Source: a virus. Taken from it: a stretch of 64,000 bases of DNA. The stretch covers positions 18,958 through 82,957 of the IMG/VR virus record IMGVR_UViG_3300002053_000019; one strand, written 5' to 3'. The notes below the pieces were generated by a model. It was not told where the DNA came from and ran no database searches. It saw only the letters and a program-made list of their open reading frames with translations. Shown here one piece after another: positions 54,448-60,090 of the stretch; position 1 is the first letter of the stretch, and every line of letters begins with the position of its first letter. Both the position numbers and the translations under genes were made by a program.

Positions 54448-55449
54448 TTATTTGCTTAGCCTTCTTGCAGCGGCTCGTTTCTCTTTATCTGCCTTAGCGC
54501 CAGACATCATTCTACATGGGCCTGCCCATCCATCTTCAATACATTGTCCAGTACATCGTTCTGCTTGCGATCCATAACTACCAAAACAATCTGGATATGC
54601 ACTAGTACCAGTAAAATCTCCAGTACCAAACTTATCTACTTTCTTTGGTTCTTTCTTAGGAGCAGGTGGAACTTCCTCTTCATATTCTTCTGGAATTAAA
54701 TTAGACCACGCAGTTATAGTATCCATGTCACCATCAGAAGCAGTGGGATGCATAACTGGTGATTCTTTAACTGTAGCAAATGGATTCATATCGCCAGCTT
54801 GGATAGCATTAAATTCCTCTTCTGTCACGCCATAGTGGTAGTTAACAGGAAAGAAAAACATATTTGATTTTGGTCCCAGCCACGAAGGCAAGACTCTAAC
54901 TTCTGTTCTTCCTGCTTCTAATTTTGCCTGTGCCGAAACCTTAACTTCTCCGCTTTTCATTAAAGCGAGGATATTATCCAGTGGTACTAAATGTTTAAGT
55001 ACACCAAGATCAGGGAGAGTAGAAGCTGACATAGAAGGCTCCACATCATAATCAGCCCTATCTCGTGAAGCACCAGGAGTCTTCTTTACAAAAAGATTTC
55101 GTCCTTTCATTGGATCCATAAAGACTTTTAATTCCGCCTGTCCTGTAGGATCCATATGAAATCCAGCTAGTTTTTTGAAGATCTTATCTCCATATTCAAA
55201 TACTACAACTTGTGACGGATTGATGGCAGGGAATATAATATTTGAATAGTATTTGTGTTTCTGGTTAAGGTTCTGAGCTTTCTCATAAAGCTTTGTCCCT
55301 TTCAATGAACGGTCTTTCAAAATCTCGAAAGCAAGTTCGCATAGCTTACAAGGCTTATCAAAAGTAGTAGGGCATATAACTGGAGGGATTCCTCCGCCTT
55401 GCTTCAATACTCTTTTATAAGTATCCATTAATTTCTTATCGTAATCCAT
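54448..55449 (-). CDS. gp32-like ssDNA-binding protein with permuted order
   Basis: This is a 333-residue protein. Residues 22-38 (PPVICPTTFDKPCKLCE; Cys26, 34, 37) and YYSNIIFPAINPSQVVVFEYGDKIFKKLAG, read in pieces, match the gp32-type zinc and OB-fold region. In T4 gp32 the RFLPxx strand and zinc His come before these. Here EVRVLPSWLGP...FPVNYHYG (185-207, His205) comes after them. The order is thus circularly permuted, with all ligand types kept. The acidic PEEYEEEVPP tail is followed by a second Cys cluster (DCFG, CTGQC). Confidence 0.7.
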   Translation of the reverse strand: MDYDKKLMDTYKRVLKQGGGIPPVICPTTFDKPCKLCELAFEILKDRSLKGTKLYEKAQNLNQKHKYYSNIIFPAINPSQVVVFEYGDKIFKKLAGFHMDPTGQAELKVFMDPMKGRNLFVKKTPGASRDRADYDVEPSMSASTLPDLGVLKHLVPLDNILALMKSGEVKVSAQAKLEAGRTEVRVLPSWLGPKSNMFFFPVNYHYGVTEEEFNAIQAGDMNPFATVKESPVMHPTASDGDMDTITAWSNLIPEEYEEEVPPAPKKEPKKVDKFGTGDFTGTSAYPDCFGSYGSQAERCTGQCIEDGWAGPCRMMSGAKADKEKRAAARRLSK

Positions 55450-55450
55450 A

Positions 55451-55987
55451 TTATTCCTCCTTTTCGGCCTCTTGCTCTTCAGCAGGTGCCTCTACTTCAC
55501 GCTTAGTTCTTCGTTTTCTTGTCTTTTCTCTTTCTTTAATTTCGTCTTTGAACGCTTTTACTGTAGTGAATTCGTTTACTTGTACATCGCTCTGATTTCG
55601 GTATAGTTCCAATAGTACGTTGAATTTTTCTTTGAATGCGTCTTTAGCCACATTAAGCATATCTTCCATGTACTCAGCCTTAATAAGCTCTTTCTGAGCC
55701 TCGTGATATGCTGGATGCTCCGCAAGATAATCATTAATCATCTTCTCAGTTACTCGTAATCCAGGATTCTCTGCGGCCATTTCCATTCGGAATCCCTTAG
55801 TTAGCTCCGCCTCAATCTGGCGAGTGGCTAATTTTTGCATCCTTCTTTTTCTAGCGGATAAAGCCCAAGCCATACTCCAATAAAAGAATAAAGACGGTTG
55901 CCTAAGCAATTCGTCTTCTAGCTTGGTTTCATCAATTTGCAGGGCATCGCTAATCTGCCCCTCTGACGTTCTCTTTTCGTCGGTCAT
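55451..55987 (-). CDS. predicted recombination mediator, UvsY-like position
   Basis: The 178-residue helical protein has a conserved-looking core, LLRQPSLFFYWSMAWALSAR, then HPAYHEAQKELIKAEYMEDM, and a charged C-terminus rich in E and K. It lies directly upstream of the SSB gene, a usual place for a mediator that loads recombinase onto SSB-covered DNA. Sequence similarity to UvsY could not be confirmed by eye. The role is an inference from size, helicity and neighbours. AGGAGG-like sites precede the start. Confidence 0.55.
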   Translation of the reverse strand: MTDEKRTSEGQISDALQIDETKLEDELLRQPSLFFYWSMAWALSARKRRMQKLATRQIEAELTKGFRMEMAAENPGLRVTEKMINDYLAEHPAYHEAQKELIKAEYMEDMLNVAKDAFKEKFNVLLELYRNQSDVQVNEFTTVKAFKDEIKEREKTRKRRTKREVEAPAEEQEAEKEE

Positions 55988-56005
55988 AGCTTCCTCGACC
56001 TCCTT

Positions 56006-56254
56006 TTAATCTATTCGTTTGGGTGCTCCGTTATACTCCATACAAGCTACCGCTAAGGCGGCAATTTTACGGACAGAATCCAGAGCTTCTACGTCGTATC
56101 CAATTCGTCCTTTGGCTTCCTCAACATATCTCTCCATGAAGATTAGCCAATCTCCAATCGACCACTCGGAATCATTAAATTGTGATCCCCATTTCTTATC
56201 TTGGTAGTCTCTTTCACCATCAATAGCTTCGTAAACTTCTAATCTATTTATCAT
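56006..56254 (-). CDS. possible nucleotide pyrophosphohydrolase-like protein
   Basis: This is an 82-residue protein. INRLEVYEAIDGERDYQDKK, then KWGSQF, RYVEEAKG and SVRKIAALAVACMEYNGAP form a pattern seen in small phage proteins related to MazG-like or dNTP-hydrolysing families. The EEA and ER..D acidic residues could bind metal. AGGAGG lies just before the ATG. The family is not certain. Its neighbours point to nucleotide or DNA metabolism. Confidence 0.55.
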   Translation of the reverse strand: MINRLEVYEAIDGERDYQDKKWGSQFNDSEWSIGDWLIFMERYVEEAKGRIGYDVEALDSVRKIAALAVACMEYNGAPKRID

Positions 56255-56302
56255 CCTTTTATCCTCCTATTATATATATAACATTACGAGCTGAAAAATG
56301 CT

Positions 56303-56312
56303 GTAATTTCCG
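56303..56312 (-). promoter_or_regulatory. minus-strand copy of CGGAAATTAC
   Basis: The minus strand reads CGGAAATTACAGCATTTTTC here, in the gap before the gene at 56006-56254. The plus-strand copy at 35840-35849 reads CGGAAATTACGACACTTTTT. Both lie in gaps ahead of a gene. They may be shared promoter or activator sites. Confidence 0.25.
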
Positions 56313-56318
56313 ACATGA

Positions 56319-56480
56319 TTATTGTTTTTCTTCTTGTGATTCCCATTTACTATTATTAGTTACAGTGTTGACAATAAGTACATCCTCTCGTGGCATATAA
56401 CAACTTATATCCTCTGTAGGAGTCCTGAATATTCCCCATGTCCACGCTATGCACTTGACTTTCTTTATAGGTTCCTGCAT
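56319..56480 (-). CDS. 53-residue hypothetical protein
   Basis: This small frame starts at 56480, five bases after a clear AAGGAGT site. It encodes a protein beginning MQEPIKKVKCIAWTWGIFRT and ending TNNSKWESQEEKQ, with two cysteines. It fills most of the gap between the zinc-ribbon gene and the gene at 56006. Coding is supported mainly by the ribosome binding site and the lack of another use for the gap. Confidence 0.55.
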   Translation of the reverse strand: MQEPIKKVKCIAWTWGIFRTPTEDISCYMPREDVLIVNTVTNNSKWESQEEKQ

Positions 56481-56489
56481 ACTAACTCC

Positions 56490-56855
56490 TTATGTGAAAT
56501 ACATTGTCTTTTTGTCACTTTCATCTTTAGGAATCCACTCATCCGCAGTAGCCCCAGGCATCCCTGGTACTGGTACATCTTTTCTTCTCACATAATCCTT
56601 TAATTCTGAAGACATATGTGGTTTATCTGCCAATGCTCCAGGCCTACAATCTCTTAGCTCTTCTAACGGAGGTGTAGGATCTGGAAGAGATTTAAGAATA
56701 TCATCAGAGTTCATGCGGAAATTCGAGACAGATATGATCTTCTGGATCTCTGTAGATTCACACACCTTACATTCAGTACATTCCTCATCGGACCTAATCT
56801 TTAGAAACTCGAACTTACTCCCACAAGTTTTGCATTCGTATTCATAAATAGGCAT
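56490..56855 (-). CDS. FmdB-type zinc-ribbon protein
   Basis: The 121-residue protein opens with MPIYEYECKTCGSKFEF and has CTECKVCE at about residues 31-38. This CxxC...CxxC ribbon is the FmdB/putative regulatory-protein pattern. The rest (residues 45-121) is polar, with PDPTPPLEELRD and ELKDYVRRKDVPVPG. It may bind nucleic acid or a protein partner. Such proteins are common in bacteria and phages; the exact role is unknown. Confidence 0.7.
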   Translation of the reverse strand: MPIYEYECKTCGSKFEFLKIRSDEECTECKVCESTEIQKIISVSNFRMNSDDILKSLPDPTPPLEELRDCRPGALADKPHMSSELKDYVRRKDVPVPGMPGATADEWIPKDESDKKTMYFT

Positions 56856-56865
56856 GATATTCTCC

Positions 56866-57240
56866 TTACTTATAGTCGATTACATGATTTTTAAGTATAT
56901 CTCCATTGAGAAATACAATTTCTATTTCTATTACCACATCTTTTATTGTGGAATTACGAATATATATTTTCTCAATCGGAGATGGTATTGGATAGGACAC
57001 TGCCCACACAGAGCCAAATATATCTATCCATCTAAATTGTAAATTGTATGGATAATGCGCTGAAGGAAAGATGTGTTTAATATCTCCCCTTTCTACTGTA
57101 GTTCTATGATAGTCATTCATATAAACTTTTACTTGGTATAGGGACGTATTATCTATACTCATTGATGTATAAGAGCCATTGCATCCATTAAGAAATAGAC
57201 TGCCCACAAATATGGTTAAAGCTATTAGAAATTTCTTCAT
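56866..57240 (-). CDS. predicted lipoprotein
   Basis: The start at 57240 gives 124 residues: MKKFLIALTIFVGSLFLNGC is a lipoprotein signal with lipobox LNGC. A longer frame from 57351 would bury this signal and is unlikely. The mature part is beta-rich (NLQFRWIDIFGSVWAVSYPI). It is probably attached to the membrane on the outside of the cytoplasm. Early phage lipoproteins often block further infection, but no specific family is recognised. Confidence 0.65.
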   Translation of the reverse strand: MKKFLIALTIFVGSLFLNGCNGSYTSMSIDNTSLYQVKVYMNDYHRTTVERGDIKHIFPSAHYPYNLQFRWIDIFGSVWAVSYPIPSPIEKIYIRNSTIKDVVIEIEIVFLNGDILKNHVIDYK

Positions 57241-57241
57241 A

Positions 57242-57379
57242 TTAATCACCAAATCCTTTTCCATCGTCCTGTCGAAACATGCAACCAAAACAAGCTGGCT
57301 TATCGTTAATAGTTCCGACGATATAGGAATCCTCATCTCCACAACATTCACACTTGCCCATATAAGTTTTCTTTTCCAT
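57242..57379 (-). CDS. 45-residue zinc-binding protein
   Basis: The small protein starts at 57379 after a strong AAGGAGGAGG. It carries CECCGDED (C10, C12, C13) and CFGCMF (C30, C33), a likely four-cysteine zinc site with a fifth Cys. It ends QDDGKGFGD. It fits neatly between the lipoprotein and GP88-like genes. The function is unknown; small zinc ribbons often mediate protein contacts. Confidence 0.6.
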   Translation of the reverse strand: MEKKTYMGKCECCGDEDSYIVGTINDKPACFGCMFRQDDGKGFGD

Positions 57380-57391
57380 AAATCCTCCTCC

Positions 57392-57979
57392 TTAATGAAA
57401 ATGTCCTACTACATGAGCTTTTGGATTGTTCATGCATACCGTACATTTCTCACCACATCCTTGATCGCCCGCACTGGATGGACATAAATATTCATCATGA
57501 AATGGAAACTCATCCCCTGTTATAGCACGATTGGTAGCCCTATTCCAATCAATTCTGTAGTCCCATTTACTGCCGAAGCTCTGGAGAATATTGAAATTAT
57601 CGGGCTTCTTACTCCAAAGATCCAAATGAAATGATTTAGTAAATGCAAAGAACTTCTTCTTAGGAAGTTTCCTAGCTATCTCATACCACTTATTCAGGTA
57701 CCTCTGGTTGTAGAAGTCTCCACTCTCATGGACTCTGATATATGGCTCCTTTCTTTTAGAGAGGTAGTCTACAACCCTGTCTACAAAGTCAGCTTGTTTG
57801 GTCAGCTCAAGATTCTTTTCTCTGAATGGCACGGTCTGTTTGTACATGCGTTCTATCTTAATTTCATAACACCACTTCCTGCATGCTCCTGCACCTGGAC
57901 AAGTAGTTAATCTAGGTAAGTTCCATATGAGAATTTTAGGGGATAGCTTTCTATTCCCTTTTGAAAATCTGTCATTCAT
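57392..57979 (-). CDS. mycobacteriophage GP88-like protein
   Basis: The 195-residue protein has the family pattern KGNRKLSPKILIWNLPRLTT, then CPGAGACRKWCYEIK (three cysteines), RVHESGDFYNQRYLNKWYEI and FFAFTKSFH. It ends with a second cysteine set, CPSSAGDQGC and CTVC. The GP88 family is widespread in phages and its function is not established. The cysteines suggest a metal or iron-sulfur site. Confidence 0.7.
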   Translation of the reverse strand: MNDRFSKGNRKLSPKILIWNLPRLTTCPGAGACRKWCYEIKIERMYKQTVPFREKNLELTKQADFVDRVVDYLSKRKEPYIRVHESGDFYNQRYLNKWYEIARKLPKKKFFAFTKSFHLDLWSKKPDNFNILQSFGSKWDYRIDWNRATNRAITGDEFPFHDEYLCPSSAGDQGCGEKCTVCMNNPKAHVVGHFH

Positions 57980-57982
57980 TTC

Positions 57983-58315
57983 TTATCTCCTATCATCATA
58001 CTCTTTATACCTCTCATAGTTTAATGCATAATGTAATAATGCTAGGGCATTCCAAGCGACATGTGCTAGATGATGGCATCCAAAATCTTCTTCGTTGATA
58101 TCTCTTTTGTGCCACCACCATTTCATCAGATGGGACATTAGTGCACGGAAAACCCTATGGAATTTGATTCCCTTTGCCCAATTCCAATCATCATATTTTT
58201 GTGCACCGCTTGTATAGACTTTAACAGTCTCCTCTAAAGCATCGAATGGGATAAGATCCCACCGTAGTTTGCCCTCATCATATTTCGTTCCTTCTTTCAA
58301 TTTCTCATCTGTCAT
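57983..58315 (-). CDS. dATP/dGTP diphosphohydrolase-like protein
   Basis: The 110-residue protein reads KYDEGKLRWDLIPFDALEET, VYTSGAQKYDDWNWAKGIKF, RALMSHLMKWWWHKRDINEE and HHLAHVAWNALALLHYAL. This is the pattern of a common phage family annotated as dATP/dGTP diphosphohydrolase. It would alter the dNTP pool. The family name is given from memory and should be confirmed. The gene sits close to two deoxyribosyltransferase-like genes. Confidence 0.7.
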   Translation of the reverse strand: MTDEKLKEGTKYDEGKLRWDLIPFDALEETVKVYTSGAQKYDDWNWAKGIKFHRVFRALMSHLMKWWWHKRDINEEDFGCHHLAHVAWNALALLHYALNYERYKEYDDRR

Positions 58316-58324
58316 ACTGCCTCC

Positions 58325-58579
58325 TTACCATAATGGATATCCGTTTTTCCATACCCATATATAAAATCCATAAATATTAACTAGTGAAAATACTACCCAT
58401 ATAGTAATCTGCCCATACATTCTTTTATCCTTATTAAAGAGAATCAAAGCTGTCCAACAAGCATTCCCAAATGTCCAGATAAAAAAGCATGATGCGAGAT
58501 TGTATATATTTAATATGCATCCAACAGTAGAGATAGCGGATATCAACCAAGGTGCATATTTAATTAAAAAGTTCTTCAT
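58325..58579 (-). CDS. small integral membrane protein, PnuC-like in part
   Basis: The 84-residue protein has three hydrophobic segments: LIKYAPWLISAISTVGCILN, CFFIWTFGNACWTALIL and ITIWVVFSLVNIYGFYIWVW. The order and aromatic ends (NIYGFYIW) recall a fragment of the PnuC nicotinamide riboside transporter, but it is much shorter. Related three-helix proteins occur in phages. The role could be transport or membrane alteration. Confidence 0.55.
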   Translation of the reverse strand: MKNFLIKYAPWLISAISTVGCILNIYNLASCFFIWTFGNACWTALILFNKDKRMYGQITIWVVFSLVNIYGFYIWVWKNGYPLW

Positions 58580-58731
58580 TTCTTTCTCCTTTTATCTCTC
58601 CAATCAAATTGGCTTTTCATCTTACTCGTCATCACTACCCATACAGCTATAATAGCAATCCCCATAAATATTAATGAACCCAACGGTACTCCAACAATTT
58701 CTTGTCGAAGCCATAAAAGAATGTTTAACAT
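58576..58731 (-). CDS. small single-pass membrane protein
   Basis: The start at 58731 overlaps the stop of the upstream gene (TAATG), giving 51 residues; the longer upstream start is a shadow over that gene. It has one transmembrane helix (PLGSLIFMGIAIIAVWVVMT) and a basic end (KRRKK). It is coupled with the next membrane protein. The function is unknown. Confidence 0.55.
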   Translation of the reverse strand: MLNILLWLRQEIVGVPLGSLIFMGIAIIAVWVVMTSKMKSQFDWRDKRRKK

Positions 58732-59108
58732 TATTTTATATCTCCATTCTCTTTTCGTTTCTTTAATTCGTATGGCATAACGTAAAGATTGAAGAAGACT
58801 TGCCAAGCCAACTTATAGGCCATACGATCCTGCTCTTTCATATGATATAGTACTTTTGGCTGGCGCGGTCCAAATTGGCAAAGATACCTATTCTCTACAA
58901 CTGGTTCGGTATCTCTCTCCATTGTAGTGTATATTTCATGAGCTGTCGTCCATCTTGGATTTTCCTTCCAGATGTCTACCATTTGTTTATAGTAAAAGTA
59001 GCATCTATCTCCTGGTTGAATTCCATTAAAAGTAGATAGCATAGTATCTAATACCTGTAATCCTAACTTATCAATTGCTTTGCGTCTGTCTTCTTTTATG
59101 AATGGCAT
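58731..59108 (-). CDS. conserved phage hypothetical protein
   Basis: This is a 125-residue soluble protein. The start MPFIKEDRRKAIDKLGLQVL is of a kind seen at the beginning of a common phage protein family. The body has CYFYYKQMVDIWKENPRWTT and ends ELKKRKENGDIK. No motif tells its function. It overlaps the zinc-finger gene by 13 bases and the membrane gene by one. Confidence 0.6.
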   Translation of the reverse strand: MPFIKEDRRKAIDKLGLQVLDTMLSTFNGIQPGDRCYFYYKQMVDIWKENPRWTTAHEIYTTMERDTEPVVENRYLCQFGPRQPKVLYHMKEQDRMAYKLAWQVFFNLYVMPYELKKRKENGDIK

Positions 59109-59275
59109 TTTCTCTCCTCCTCATATGCAAGACAACATTCTTTTGAACAGAAATAGGTATTCCCCTTTTTATAAATAAGGGCCTCTGTCACATCGTAATT
59201 TACTCCGCAATGATTGCATACACATTTTATAGGTACATGAAATTCCGACCATTCAATGGCTTTAACTTCTAACAT
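59096..59275 (-). CDS. small zinc-finger protein
   Basis: The start at 59275 follows GGAG and gives 59 residues; a longer start at 59377 lies inside the neighbour. CVCNHCG and FCSKECCLAYEEE form a CxxC...CxxxC treble-clef or TRASH-like zinc site. It probably acts as a small adaptor or nucleic-acid-binding protein. Confidence 0.6.
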   Translation of the reverse strand: MLEVKAIEWSEFHVPIKCVCNHCGVNYDVTEALIYKKGNTYFCSKECCLAYEEERKCHS

Positions 59276-59706
59276 TTTATTACTCCTTTCAAGAATTCTG
59301 TAAACTCGTCCCATGATCCAAACATCATACCACCAGATGCTTCTACAATAAATCTTATCCAAGGATGCATCTGACAATCGGAAGAAACTATATATACTGG
59401 TTTATGTGCTTGCATGGCACAGAACCAAATTTCACAGATAGTTCCTATTTGATGAGTCTGTTTAGTAACCAATGCGACAACTCCATCTGCGTACATAATT
59501 TGACCGATATCTTTACCAACTATAGTGGCAGGATCAATATCAGCAGAGTTCCTAGTCTTTTCTCCTCTATCTATAGCTTCGATATCATCTCTTCCTGTAT
59601 CATAGAATGGATTGATGAGTTCTACTCCAGTAGTCTCTTCTATAGATTTTTCGATACTACGAATCTCATGTCGCATTTCCAATGGATGTGCTAAATATAA
59701 CTTCAT
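59269..59706 (-). CDS. nucleoside 2-deoxyribosyltransferase-like protein 1
   Basis: The 145-residue protein starts MKLYLAHPLEMRHEIRSIEK and has INPFYDTGRDDIEA, then QIMYADGVVALVTKQTHQIG and TICEIWFCAMQAHKPVYI. The pattern fits the Rossmann-like fold of nucleoside 2-deoxyribosyltransferases. This family moves or removes bases on deoxyribonucleosides. In phages it may scavenge nucleotides or alter pools. AAGGAGG precedes the ATG. Confidence 0.65.
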   Translation of the reverse strand: MKLYLAHPLEMRHEIRSIEKSIEETTGVELINPFYDTGRDDIEAIDRGEKTRNSADIDPATIVGKDIGQIMYADGVVALVTKQTHQIGTICEIWFCAMQAHKPVYIVSSDCQMHPWIRFIVEASGGMMFGSWDEFTEFLKGVIKC

Positions 59707-59715
59707 TTTGCCTCC

Positions 59716-60090
59716 TTATAGGCTAGTGTCTAAATACCTCATTAGCTTTGTAAAGCTTTTTCCTTTCATATCATCAGGGAAACTTTCTTTATTTACAAAG
59801 ATGAATCTTTTCTCGTTAGGCCGTAACTGTTGTAACATAAAGAACATGCCTAAATCAAATATGCTTCCTAATGAAGTTCGACTAAACCAGATATGAATTT
59901 CATCGGCACTTCTCATAGCTCTAGCATTTGATGCGCAGATGCCAATGCCTATTGGATCAGTTTGATCTGTATCTCTAATAGGCCAATAGACTACGTTTCC
60001 TTCTTTCTCCATTTTAGTGACATACTCTTTTACATTATCCATGTCTTCCTCCGTTATGTCTCTAACAGGTGAGATTAAAAATATATTCAT
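59716..60090 (-). CDS. nucleoside 2-deoxyribosyltransferase-like protein 2
   Basis: The ATG at 60090 has ideal distance from GGAGGA and gives 124 residues. NIFLISPVRDITEEDMDNVK, then VVYWPIRDTDQTD, CASNARAMRSADEIHIWFSR and SLGSIFDLGMFFML match a Rossmann-like fold related to deoxyribosyltransferases. It is not a close copy of the neighbour. Acidic residues in DTDQTD and the SADE motif may form the active site. Confidence 0.6.
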   Translation of the reverse strand: MNIFLISPVRDITEEDMDNVKEYVTKMEKEGNVVYWPIRDTDQTDPIGIGICASNARAMRSADEIHIWFSRTSLGSIFDLGMFFMLQQLRPNEKRFIFVNKESFPDDMKGKSFTKLMRYLDTSL

